A stretch of DNA of 64,000 nucleotides from Candidatus Cryptobacteroides avicola (GTDB lineage Bacteria > Bacteroidota > Bacteroidia > Bacteroidales > UBA932). The notes below the pieces were generated by a model. The model did not search any database, was not told the origin of the DNA, and saw only the letters and a list, made by a program, of their open reading frames with translations. The translations under genes and the position numbers were made by a program. Shown one piece after another: positions 21,401 to 30,398 of the stretch (positions are counted from its first letter, which is position 1; each line of letters opens with the position of its first letter). The DNA is taken from the NCBI GenBank assembly GCA_017695115.1, contig JADILV010000047.1, positions 37,131 through 101,130 on the forward strand, written 5' to 3'.

Positions 21401-21539
21401 CAGAGGTCTTGCAGTAGCCCTTGTTCTGGGTATCGCAATCGGAACTTACGCTTCCCTCTTCATCGCAACGCCTATCATGTACGATGTGACAATGTGGGCA
21501 GAGAAAAGGAAAGCTGCAAAAGCCGGACTGAAAAAATAG
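18435..21539 (+). CDS. secDF: Fused protein translocase subunit SecDF
   Basis: SecD region (LGLDLKGGMNVMLQV, GMAVDANVIIYERIKEELR) and SecF region (GVDFTGGRTFVVRF, YAINDTVVIFDRIRE). Confidence 0.95.
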   Translation: MQSKGAIRFVAIVLAVVCLWQLAFTLVTKVHENKAAKYAETAVQNYEKSAAFSKVAEADRAFCLDSIRKESNRWYLDSISSEKIYFGYTYKDVKSKEINLGLDLKGGMNVMLQVQLKDLVKALADNNQSPEFEQALSLADQRTVTASGDFITLFAEAWKEVGNGQRLAQIFGTYEMRDKIKPEFSDEQVIEVIRGEAESAISNSFNVLRNRIDRFGVTQPSIQKLGNSGRILVELPGVKEPERVRKLLQGTASLEFWATYDNSEVFPFLQEANSTLAQLLADDSTSAAESEAEKPVVEESPASSADSLISQEIQNQAADAAEFEEYKKSNPLFAALQPAMYNGRLANGACIGYANYADTAKINRWLSMPQIEALFPAEFKAHWTVKPSSFIPGGNTYELVAIKATSRDGKAPLDGGVVTDARVQYSGQGGNPAVSMTMNAEGANIWARMTKDNIGRQIAIVLDGMVYSYPTVNTEITGGSSEITGNFDLEEAEDLANVLKSGKLPAPATIIQEQVVGPSLGSESINAGLISFAIAFLLVLLYMALFYHGAGLVADVALLCNVLLLLGTLVSFGAVLTLPGIAGLVLTLGMAVDANVIIYERIKEELRAGKGLSKAVADGYSNAYSAIIDGQITTILTGVVLFIFGSGPVQGFATTLIIGIITSVLTSIFISRLIFEDRLAKGKNITFDNKYTRNLLQHTHVNFLAKKKYTYAISGLVIVICIVSMFTKGFTYGVDFTGGRTFVVRFDQPVSTEEIREATIDAFSKADAADQSQKYGSAVEVKQFGGESQMKITTQYKVAEESTEVDAEVEQILYDALKGFFAEDLTLSEFTSTLENPNGIISSDKVGPTIANDMKRSAIIAVIIALFVIFAYIAVRFKKWTWGFGGVMGLAHTAIIVIGFFSLFSGILPFSLDVDQTFIAAVLTIIGYAINDTVVIFDRIREYKTLHPKMPLYDNANQALNSTLSRTMNTSLTTLIVMVAIAIFGGEVIRGLAVALVLGIAIGTYASLFIATPIMYDVTMWAEKRKAAKAGLKK

Positions 21540-21562
21540 TCTGTGCGTAACACAACAACAGG

Positions 21563-21597
21563 AAATGGCTGGTCATCCGTGACCGGCCATTTTTTAT
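21563..21597 (+). terminator. Terminator of secDF
   Basis: AAATGGCTGGTCA-TCCG-TGACCGGCCATTTTTT. Confidence 0.85.
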
Positions 21598-21689
21598 AAA
21601 AAGAGAAGTAAAAAGAGAAGCAACGGCATTATTGCATAATAAACTGAAATGATGTAAGTTTACAGGATATTTGACAACTTGATAAAATA

Positions 21690-22862
21690 TTGATTATGAC
21701 ACGGAATCTGATCAGGAGCGCAGCGGCGGCTCTGCTCGCCGTAACATGCGCAGGCTGCTGCGGCAACAAAGGGACAGGCATAGAACTGCTCCAGGAAGAA
21801 GCTTTCAACAAAACGGCAGACGGCAAGGTGATAAGCCTTTACACTCTGGAAAACAGCAACGGAATGACCGTCCAGCTGACCAACTATGGAGCAAGGATTG
21901 CGGCTCTGTGGGTCCCTTCTTCCGACGGAAGCTTCAAAGATGTAGTATGGGGATATGACAGTGCAGATGCCTATCTCAATGCCAAAGACAAATACTCCGG
22001 CCCTGTAGTAGGCCGCTACGGCAACAGGATAAAGGACGGCAAATTCACTCTTGACGGGAAGGAATACCAGCTTACCGTCAATGAAAACGGAAATCAGCTT
22101 CACGGCGGCAAAGGCGGATTTTCCACCAGAATATGGGACGCGGAACAGTTCACCGATGCAGCCGGAAACCCTGCAGTAAAGATGACATTGCTTTCAAAAG
22201 ACGGAGAGGAAGGCTATCCGGGAAATCTCACAATATCCGTTACCTATACGCTTACCCCTGAGAATGAGGTAGTAATCGACTACAACGCCACTACAGACGC
22301 ACCTACCATCCTCAACCCTACAAGCCACGTATACTACAACCTTCACGGAACTTCCGCAAAATCAACGGACTCCCATCTGATGACCATTTATGCGGACGGC
22401 TATACTCCGACTGATGCGGAACTGATCCCTACTGGCGAGATAGCGCCGGTGGAAGGCACCCCGATGGACTTCAGGACAGCCACGGCCATCGGAGCCAGGA
22501 TGGACACTCCGGACTTCGAGCCGCTCAGACTCGGAAAAGGCTATGACCACAACTGGGTGCTGAACAAGACAACGGACGGGACCCATACAGGAGCGCATAT
22601 TGCAGCTGAAGTCTATGAACCGGGAACCGGTATCGTAATGAAGATATACACCGACCAGCCTGGACTGCAGTTCTATGCCGGTCAGGGAATGGACGGCAAA
22701 GAGACGGGAAAACGCGGAGATATCCATAATGTACGCTCAGGCATAGCCCTCGAGACACAGAACTTCCCTGATGCCCCGAATCATGAGAATTTCCCTTCAT
22801 CAGTACTCCGTCCGGGAGAAACATACACCCAGCACACTGTCTATGCCTTCAGCCTCAAATAA
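21690..22862 (+). CDS. galM: Aldose 1-epimerase, predicted lipoprotein
   Basis: MTVQLTNYGARIAALWVP, NPTSHVYYNLHG, YDHNWVLNK, LQFYAGQGMDG; N-terminal signal with Cys. Confidence 0.88.
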   Translation: MIMTRNLIRSAAAALLAVTCAGCCGNKGTGIELLQEEAFNKTADGKVISLYTLENSNGMTVQLTNYGARIAALWVPSSDGSFKDVVWGYDSADAYLNAKDKYSGPVVGRYGNRIKDGKFTLDGKEYQLTVNENGNQLHGGKGGFSTRIWDAEQFTDAAGNPAVKMTLLSKDGEEGYPGNLTISVTYTLTPENEVVIDYNATTDAPTILNPTSHVYYNLHGTSAKSTDSHLMTIYADGYTPTDAELIPTGEIAPVEGTPMDFRTATAIGARMDTPDFEPLRLGKGYDHNWVLNKTTDGTHTGAHIAAEVYEPGTGIVMKIYTDQPGLQFYAGQGMDGKETGKRGDIHNVRSGIALETQNFPDAPNHENFPSSVLRPGETYTQHTVYAFSLK

Positions 22863-22916
22863 CGGACAGCCGGTTCTGAAACAAGACGGGATATAATTTA
22901 CGACAAACACTGACGA

Positions 22917-22946
22917 AGCGTCGGATTTGAAATCCGGCGCTCTTTT
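22917..22946 (+). terminator. Terminator of galM
   Basis: AGCGTCGGATT-TGA-AATCCGGCGCT followed by CTTTTATT. Confidence 0.7.
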
Positions 22947-22989
22947 ATTATCTTTGCCGGTCCGCAACCTATAAAAATCAGCTGAAAAT

Positions 22990-25900
22990 ATGTCATTCGT
23001 TCACCTTCATGTACATACGCAGTATTCCATCCTGGACGGCCAGGCTTCGATCGAAGACCTTTTCAACAGGGCAGATGAGCTCGGCATGCCGGGACTGGCC
23101 ATCACGGACCACGGCAACATGTACGGGGTGAAGGAATTCTTCAAATTCGCCAAAAAACATCCGGACGTCAAGCCTATTGTCGGCTGTGAAGTCTATGTGA
23201 CACAGCATTACGATCACAAGCTCAAGGACAAGGACCACAAGAGCTACTACCACCTTATCCTGCTGGCCAAGAACTACAACGGATACAAGAACCTCATGAA
23301 GATAGTCTCTACGGGCCATATCGAAGGAATGTACTACAAGCCGAGAGTGAGCCATGAGGTAATCCGGAAATACGCCCAGGATCTGATCTGCTGCTCTGCC
23401 TGCGTCGCAGGGGAAATTCCGAGAAACATCATTGCAGGTGATATGGCAGCGGCGGAAAAAGCGATAGAATGGCATAAAAGCGTGTTCGGTGAAGACTATT
23501 ATCTCGAAGTCCAGCTCCACAGGACAGAAGTTCCCGGACAGTCGCAGGAGGTATATGAAAAACAGCTGATTGCACTTGAAGGCATCATCGAACTGTCAAA
23601 AAAGACAGGCGTAAAAATAGTCGCTACCAATGACTCCCATTTCGTCAGGAAAGAGGACGGCCCTGCTCATGACAGGCTCATCTGCCTGACTACCAATGCA
23701 TATCTCACAGATGCCGACCGTATGCGCTATACCCAGCAGGAGTACCTGAAAAGCGAGGAGGAAATGGCGGCCCTGTTTCCGGAGCATCCCGAATTCCTTA
23801 CAAACACCCTCGAAATTCTGGAAAAGGTAGAAAGGTATGAAATAGACCGGGGTCACGTGCTTCCTCTGTTCAAAATAGATGAAGACTTCCTGAACGACAT
23901 CGGCAGCCATCTTGAAAAATACAAGGAGATAATAGACGTAGGCCGCTGCGACAAGGCGGGGAATGACCGCGGGGAAGCTTTTACCCATTCCGTCGCTTTC
24001 CTTTGCCATCTGTGCTATGAAGGCGCACGCAGACGTTACGGGGACACTCTGACGGAAGAACAGAGCGAACGTCTGGATTTCGAGCTCAAGACCATCTGCA
24101 GGATGGGATTCCCGGATTACTTCCTTATCGTACAGGACTTCATTGCCGCGGCACGCAGGAACGGCATTTCCGTAGGACCGGGTCGTGGCTCGGCTGCAGG
24201 TTCGGCTGTAGCCTATTGTCTCGGCATCACCAATATAGATCCTATCAAATACCAGCTTCTGTTCGAGCGTTTCCTCAACCCGGACCGCATTTCCATGCCT
24301 GATATCGATATCGATTTCGATGACGACGGAAGGTACAGGGTGTTCAGGTATGTCGAGGATACGTACGGCAAGGACCATGTGTCACACGTGATTACGTTCG
24401 GCACAATGGCGGCGAAAAGTGCCATAAAGGACGTCGCGCGAGTAAGCAACATGCCTATAGACGAGTCCAACCGGCTCACGAAGATGATCCCGGACAAACC
24501 TTTCGAGGCCGAGGTCATGGAAGACGGGAAAAAAGTCAAGAAGGAATTCAAGCCGAAACTCGCCAACTGCGTAAAATACCTGCCGGAACTCAAGAACGAG
24601 TATGAGAACGGCACCGAACAGGTAAAGGACGTGCTCAAATATGCCGTAAAACTGGAGGGATGCATCCGCCAGACAGGAGTCCATGCCTGCGCCATGATCA
24701 TAGGACGCGGAGACCTTACGGACTACATACCTATCAGCGTAGCTGCCGACAAAGCCACCGGAGAAGATGTCTGGGTATCCCAGTATGAAGGCTGCTTCAT
24801 AGAGGATGTCGGCATGCTCAAGATGGATTTCCTCGGACTGAGGACCCTGTCAATCATCAAGGAATGCCTTGCCAACATAAAGAAACGCCACGGCATTGAC
24901 ATTGATATAGAATCCATTCCTATAGATGACGAAGAGACCTACAAGCTATACGGCCGCGGAGACACTACCAGCGTGTTCCAGTTCGAGTCCGAAGGGATGA
25001 AGCAGTGGCTGCAGAAGCTCCAGCCGACAAGGTTCGAGGATCTCATCGCCATGAACGCCCTTTACAGGCCGGGACCTCTGGACTATATCCCGTCATTCGT
25101 AGCAAGAAAGCAGGGAACGGAAAAGATAGAATACGACCTACCGGAAATGGAAGAGTTCCTCCAGGACACATACGGAGTGACTGTCTATCAGGAGCAGGTC
25201 ATGCTTCTGTCACAGAAACTTGCCGGATTTACCAAGGGAGAAGCCGACAAGCTGCGCAAGGCCATGGGAAAGAAACAGCTGGACGTGTTGGAATCCCTCC
25301 ATGACAAGTTCATAGGAGGAGGAAAGGAACACGGGCATCCGGTGGAAATCCTCGAAAAAATCTGGGGAGACTGGAGAAAATTCGCACAGTATGCCTTCAA
25401 CAAGTCCCATGCTACGTGCTACGCCTGGGTAAGCTATCAGACAGGTTATCTCAAGGCCCATTATCCGGCTGAATTCCAGGCTGCCAACCTTAGCCGCAAC
25501 CTCTCCAACATGGACGAGATCAAGAAGATCATGGATGACTGCAAGAAGTCCAGGATCAAAGTACTGAATCCGGATGTAAACGAGAGCGGCTCCGGATTCA
25601 CGGTAAACAAGGAAGGCAACGTGCGTTTCGGACTCGGAGGCATCAAAGGATTCGGAGACAACATCGTCAAGGCGATTATCGCCGAACGTGAAACTAACGG
25701 TACCTTTACTGACATATACGACTTTACAGAGAGGATGGCCGGCACGGTCAACCGCAAAGCTTTCGAATCACTGATCTATTCCGGTGCTTTCGACAGCTTC
25801 GGGTACAACCGTTCCCAATACATGCTGCCTTGCGCCTCCGGGGATGCATTTCTGGACGCGCTCGTAAGATATGCAGACCAGTACAGAAAAGATACCGTAG

Positions 25901-26676
25901 ACTCCGCCAACTCCCTGTTCGGAGAAATGGAAGAAGCCAAACCCGTAAGGCCGGAAATGCCTGCAATGCGCGGGGAAGAAAACGAACTGGAAATGCTCAA
26001 ACGGGAAAAAGAGCTTGTCGGAATGTACCTTTCATCCCACCCGTTAGACAAATATGCATTTGAAATAGAGAGTTTTACCACCCACAGCGTAGCCGCGATT
26101 CCGGATTTGATAAATTCTTGCGAGACCGAGAAAAAAACGATGAAAGTCTCTGTAGCCGGATACATATCTTCTACACAGCCCGGAACGACCAAAACCGGCA
26201 AGCCGTTTTCCAGGACAGTAATAGAAGACAAGGAGGGCAGTTATGAAATCGCCCTGTTCGGCAAAGACCACGAGAATTTCATGAAATACATGCAGGAGAA
26301 TTCCGCCATATTCATCGAAGGTGAAATCGGGGAAAAGTATTTCCGCAAGCCTGAGGACCGCAAGACCATGGGTGATCCGCCTTATGGCTTCAAAATAAAG
26401 AAAATCACTCTTTTAGGCAATGTGACGGAAAGCTATATCAAAGGATTCTCCATCAACATTACCACGCCTATGCTCAGCGGAGATTTCAGGGAAAGGCTCG
26501 GGAAAGTAATCAAAAAGAACAAAGGGACCGTCCCTCTGACAATGTTCCTTTATGACCCCGCTACCAAATACAGGATTGAATTCCTTTCAAGAAAATTCCA
26601 GGTAGCCGTCACCGCTCCTTTCATCAACGACTTGAAAGACATGAATATAGGATATAGCGTAATGCGGAAGCAATGA
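22990..26676 (+). CDS. dnaE: DNA polymerase III subunit alpha
   Basis: PHP domain (FVHLHVHTQYSILDG), PDIDIDFDDDGR, GPGRGSAAGSAVAYCLGIT, C-terminal OB fold. Confidence 0.95.
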   Translation: MSFVHLHVHTQYSILDGQASIEDLFNRADELGMPGLAITDHGNMYGVKEFFKFAKKHPDVKPIVGCEVYVTQHYDHKLKDKDHKSYYHLILLAKNYNGYKNLMKIVSTGHIEGMYYKPRVSHEVIRKYAQDLICCSACVAGEIPRNIIAGDMAAAEKAIEWHKSVFGEDYYLEVQLHRTEVPGQSQEVYEKQLIALEGIIELSKKTGVKIVATNDSHFVRKEDGPAHDRLICLTTNAYLTDADRMRYTQQEYLKSEEEMAALFPEHPEFLTNTLEILEKVERYEIDRGHVLPLFKIDEDFLNDIGSHLEKYKEIIDVGRCDKAGNDRGEAFTHSVAFLCHLCYEGARRRYGDTLTEEQSERLDFELKTICRMGFPDYFLIVQDFIAAARRNGISVGPGRGSAAGSAVAYCLGITNIDPIKYQLLFERFLNPDRISMPDIDIDFDDDGRYRVFRYVEDTYGKDHVSHVITFGTMAAKSAIKDVARVSNMPIDESNRLTKMIPDKPFEAEVMEDGKKVKKEFKPKLANCVKYLPELKNEYENGTEQVKDVLKYAVKLEGCIRQTGVHACAMIIGRGDLTDYIPISVAADKATGEDVWVSQYEGCFIEDVGMLKMDFLGLRTLSIIKECLANIKKRHGIDIDIESIPIDDEETYKLYGRGDTTSVFQFESEGMKQWLQKLQPTRFEDLIAMNALYRPGPLDYIPSFVARKQGTEKIEYDLPEMEEFLQDTYGVTVYQEQVMLLSQKLAGFTKGEADKLRKAMGKKQLDVLESLHDKFIGGGKEHGHPVEILEKIWGDWRKFAQYAFNKSHATCYAWVSYQTGYLKAHYPAEFQAANLSRNLSNMDEIKKIMDDCKKSRIKVLNPDVNESGSGFTVNKEGNVRFGLGGIKGFGDNIVKAIIAERETNGTFTDIYDFTERMAGTVNRKAFESLIYSGAFDSFGYNRSQYMLPCASGDAFLDALVRYADQYRKDTVDSANSLFGEMEEAKPVRPEMPAMRGEENELEMLKREKELVGMYLSSHPLDKYAFEIESFTTHSVAAIPDLINSCETEKKTMKVSVAGYISSTQPGTTKTGKPFSRTVIEDKEGSYEIALFGKDHENFMKYMQENSAIFIEGEIGEKYFRKPEDRKTMGDPPYGFKIKKITLLGNVTESYIKGFSINITTPMLSGDFRERLGKVIKKNKGTVPLTMFLYDPATKYRIEFLSRKFQVAVTAPFINDLKDMNIGYSVMRKQ

Positions 26677-26692
26677 TCGGCGCCTGTCTCTG

Positions 26693-28066
26693 TCAATACA
26701 GGTGCAGGCTGGCTCCCCGTGCAGAAGGAAGATAGTTGACGCCATACCAGCACATCTGGATCAGCAGGAACGAGAACAATATGAGGGCAAAGGCCGTATG
26801 ATAATCGATCCGGCGGGTACCTCTAAGGTGAATATACAGAAGATATCCGGCCCAGGTGGCTGCAGCCCATGTTTCTTTCGGATCCCAGGTCCACCAGTCA
26901 CCCCATGCCTGCTTCGCCCACAAGGCTCCCATCATCATCCCGGCGGACAAGAGTGCCGAGCCTGTTCCTACAAGGGCGTCGCACAACCTCATACCACGTT
27001 CTGAGGGCTCTTCATGCGAAGGCCTCAGCCACAGATAAAGCGCGACAAGAGCTGCTGCCCCAAGTACTGAATACGCCGCCATATAGGCTGCTACATGCGG
27101 GACAAACCAGGCGCTCCGGAGTGCCGGAACAAGTGTCTTGCCATGAATCTTCGCAAAATATACGCCTATACAAGCAACTGCGAGAAGGACGGCGGTCAGA
27201 AGAATCCATTCAGGCTTCAGCCTTGCACAGACGATCAGTAACGCAGAAGCCAGCACAGCCCAAAGGGCCGCACAGATTACCGGCCACCACGGGTCTTTCA
27301 CACATTCAAGCACGCTGACCGTCCCCCAGTGCCCCGAACTGTCATACCCAGACTGGTATATCCGCCACGCCCCGTGCCTGGCCGGGCGGTTCACCTCAAT
27401 ATCATAATCTCTCCGGTGTCCGCCTTTTTCGGTCAAAGTTATCTCGGAAAGGTACCTGTCGGCTTCCGGAGGGACAGAAAAACTGTGCAGGGTAATGGAA
27501 AACGGAAGGGCTATACGGTTTCCTGAAGCGTCTGACGCCATGACTACCGGCACTTCTGGAGGGACAGCCGTTTTATATCGCACCTTGTCACCGCTTCCGA
27601 AAATACCGGCCCACAGGAGAACAAATATACCGGCATGCATGGCGGTCCTGGCCAGATGCCGGAGTCTGTCCGGTCCGGAAACGGTTTTCCTGAAAAGATG
27701 CCCTACACCGGAGATTTCAGCTATCGTTCTGATACCAAGGACTGTAGTAAAATACATAAGTATCAAGACAAATGGCCACGAAGCGGTTATCCGGCCGAAA
27801 CCGGAAACAATGACAACGACCAGTACGGAAGCAAGCGACGATATACAGGCCTTGTCATCCCACAGTGTCCTGAGCCACTTGTACCTGCCGCTGAAGACAT
27901 AAGCCAGCACCAGCAGATAAAGATAATTCACGGCAAGGACCGCAGTCCACGGATAACGCAAAAAAGCTGCAGGCACATCGCCTGCAGCAATCTGTAACGC
28001 CACGCCTGCCGCTGACAGCAAGCCGCAGCGGAGAAAAGCCCTTTTATAGTTCCACTTGAAATCCAC
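26693..28066 (-). CDS. ccsA: Cytochrome c biogenesis protein CcsBA-type (ResB-like + CcsA)
   Basis: C-terminal AWGDWWTWDPKETWAAATW haem-handling motif; N-terminal ResB-like TMs and periplasmic region. Confidence 0.88.
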   Translation of the reverse strand: MDFKWNYKRAFLRCGLLSAAGVALQIAAGDVPAAFLRYPWTAVLAVNYLYLLVLAYVFSGRYKWLRTLWDDKACISSLASVLVVVIVSGFGRITASWPFVLILMYFTTVLGIRTIAEISGVGHLFRKTVSGPDRLRHLARTAMHAGIFVLLWAGIFGSGDKVRYKTAVPPEVPVVMASDASGNRIALPFSITLHSFSVPPEADRYLSEITLTEKGGHRRDYDIEVNRPARHGAWRIYQSGYDSSGHWGTVSVLECVKDPWWPVICAALWAVLASALLIVCARLKPEWILLTAVLLAVACIGVYFAKIHGKTLVPALRSAWFVPHVAAYMAAYSVLGAAALVALYLWLRPSHEEPSERGMRLCDALVGTGSALLSAGMMMGALWAKQAWGDWWTWDPKETWAAATWAGYLLYIHLRGTRRIDYHTAFALILFSFLLIQMCWYGVNYLPSARGASLHLY

Positions 28067-28070
28067 TCCG

Positions 28071-28982
28071 TTATGCTTTCTCCCACTGTTCCCGCAGCAA
28101 GGCTACAGCAGCCGGGACTGTCTCTTCCCGGTTTCCTGCAGTCCCGCACTCGAAACTGATATATTTGTCATAACCGAGTTCCTTAAGGGCACGCATTCCG
28201 GCGATATAGTTGTCTTTATCGCCGTCTTCACCAGGCATTATACGCCGTCCCCGGCTGGCTATATGTACATGCTGCAGATATTCTGTCCCTGCTGCCATGA
28301 AAGCGGCATAGTCCGAAGTCTCTTCCTGCATGTGCCAGAAGTCTCCCATGCACTTTACTCCCGCACTTCCGGAGTCACGGCAGATGGCGGCCGCATCTGC
28401 CACCTGACGCAGATAGAAAGCCTCACCGCGGTTCAGCGGCTCGAGAATGACTGTCGTACCGCATTTGAGAGCGTATTCTCCCAACTCGTGAAGCTGTTCC
28501 GTAAGAAATGCGCGGGTCTCCAGAGTATGCGGCCTGCATGGCTTCTGCCCGTTGAAGGCAGGCACCATTATCACGCCGGTCGAACCAAGCTCGCCTGCCG
28601 CAGCCACTATGTCGCGCATGGTAGAATCAAATTCAGCCTTTACCTTAGGATATTCTGCAAGGATGAACCCGCTGAATCCTGCACAGATAGCAGAGACTTT
28701 AATATTACGTCCTGCCAGAGCCTGCTGAATTTCATTTACACGCCCTGCAAGATTGCCTCCTCCCGGTTCAAAACCCACGACACCGAGACTTTCCATATAG
28801 TCGAGCTTCTCGGAAAGGCTCTTGCCCGGAGCTATCCCTTCCTGAAAAGACAGTTTCAAGCCGGTTACGTTTCCGGATTCTTTCTTAGGAGCACACGCCG
28901 ATACCATACCCAACGGCAGTCCGGACAATGTGACTGCCGCCGCTCCTGCCAGGGTCCTGCCCAAAAAACTTCTCCTGTCCAT
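28071..28982 (-). CDS. Exported sugar phosphate isomerase/epimerase-like TIM barrel
   Basis: N-terminal DRRSFLGRTLAG twin-arginine-like motif and VSACAP lipobox; VILEPLNRGE, MGDFWHM, HVHIAS, ISFECG metal-site-like motifs. Confidence 0.85.
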   Translation of the reverse strand: MDRRSFLGRTLAGAAAVTLSGLPLGMVSACAPKKESGNVTGLKLSFQEGIAPGKSLSEKLDYMESLGVVGFEPGGGNLAGRVNEIQQALAGRNIKVSAICAGFSGFILAEYPKVKAEFDSTMRDIVAAAGELGSTGVIMVPAFNGQKPCRPHTLETRAFLTEQLHELGEYALKCGTTVILEPLNRGEAFYLRQVADAAAICRDSGSAGVKCMGDFWHMQEETSDYAAFMAAGTEYLQHVHIASRGRRIMPGEDGDKDNYIAGMRALKELGYDKYISFECGTAGNREETVPAAVALLREQWEKA

Positions 28983-28993
28983 GACTCATCCTT

Positions 28994-30343
28994 TTATCTG
29001 CCGTTCCCCGGAACAGGAACAGTATATTTGGACATATCCATCTTGCCCATCACCAGTTTCTCAGGCATATAGTTCATTGCCGATGCGCTGATTTCATCCC
29101 AGCTGACGGTTTTGCCGGTATAGGCGGCTTCACGCCCCATTACGCCTGCCATTGTAGATATGGCACAGGCCTCGGCTTCATCATGGGCTTCTCCCTTACG
29201 GATATGGTTCACCCAATCTACGTGCTCGAGCACATATGGATTCTGCTGTTTGAAGGCAGCATTCGAAGCTTCTGCGTCATACTTCCATACGACATTCCCT
29301 TCGAGGTCCTTGATCTCGTGATTGTAGCTGTTCCAAGAACCTTTCGTTCCCTGGATGTATTCGCCTATATTGGTGCTGCATCCGTCTATCTGACGGCACA
29401 TGCTGTGCATATGGATTCCGTTTTCGAACTCGAAATCGACGCTGAAATTGTCATACTGGTCACCGGTAATACGGCGCTGGCGGGAGCCGAAAGCAGTGGC
29501 CTTTACAGGCTTGAGCCCTGACATCCACAGGAACACGTCAATATTATGGACATGCTGCTCGATAATATGGTCTCCGGAAAGCCATTTCCAGTTCACCCAG
29601 TCACGGATCATCCATTCCATATCGCTCCAGCCTGCCTGACGCTCGCGGTACCAGAGCATACCCTGGTTCCAATATACGTTACCGCCTGTAATCTCCCCTA
29701 TATATCCTTCCTGTATTTTCCGGAAAGCCTCCACATAAGGCCTCTCATGATGACGCTGGGTTCCTGCTACCACACACAGGCCTTTGGCCTTCGCCTGACG
29801 GGCGGTCGCAATGACCGAACGGCATCCCTTAGGGTCTACGGCTACTGGCTTCTCCATGAATGTATGAACGCCCTTTTCAGTAGCGTATTTGAAATGTTCC
29901 GGCCTGAACACCGGAGGTGTTGTCAGGATCACCATGTCGATTCCGGAATCAATCACCTTCTTGTAGGCATCGAATCCGATGAAGCAGTTCCCGGCAGGAA
30001 CGTCCTGTCCGTGATTGTCCTTAAGGTCCTTTCTCAGTCCTTCCAGCCTGTCACTGAAAGTATCCCCGAGAGCAGTCACCTTGATACCGTCAGCCGCTGC
30101 AAGCAGGTCGAGCACAGCGCCCGAGCCTCGCCCGCCGCAGCCTACTACGCCTACTTTCAGTTCTTTTCCGGCGATTGCCTTGTCCGGAAGTTCAGGCACA
30201 TAATACTCGCCAGGCTGTCTCAAAGGGACATATCCTCCCTTCTTTCCGCTGCATGATGACAAAAGCGAAGTACCCACAATGCTGGAAACCCCCAGGGCAG
30301 CAGAGTACTTCAGGAAATCCTTTCTACTGATATTCTTACTCAT
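28994..30343 (-). CDS. Exported Gfo/Idh/MocA family oxidoreductase
   Basis: SRKDFLK Tat-like signal with lipobox SSCSG; GVVGCGGRGSGA Rossmann motif; MEKPVAVDP. Confidence 0.9.
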   Translation of the reverse strand: MSKNISRKDFLKYSAALGVSSIVGTSLLSSCSGKKGGYVPLRQPGEYYVPELPDKAIAGKELKVGVVGCGGRGSGAVLDLLAAADGIKVTALGDTFSDRLEGLRKDLKDNHGQDVPAGNCFIGFDAYKKVIDSGIDMVILTTPPVFRPEHFKYATEKGVHTFMEKPVAVDPKGCRSVIATARQAKAKGLCVVAGTQRHHERPYVEAFRKIQEGYIGEITGGNVYWNQGMLWYRERQAGWSDMEWMIRDWVNWKWLSGDHIIEQHVHNIDVFLWMSGLKPVKATAFGSRQRRITGDQYDNFSVDFEFENGIHMHSMCRQIDGCSTNIGEYIQGTKGSWNSYNHEIKDLEGNVVWKYDAEASNAAFKQQNPYVLEHVDWVNHIRKGEAHDEAEACAISTMAGVMGREAAYTGKTVSWDEISASAMNYMPEKLVMGKMDMSKYTVPVPGNGR

Positions 30344-30398
30344 AGCAATTAATTATTTGATTAGCTTTAATTCATTATCCGAAAACAACAAGTCCCTT

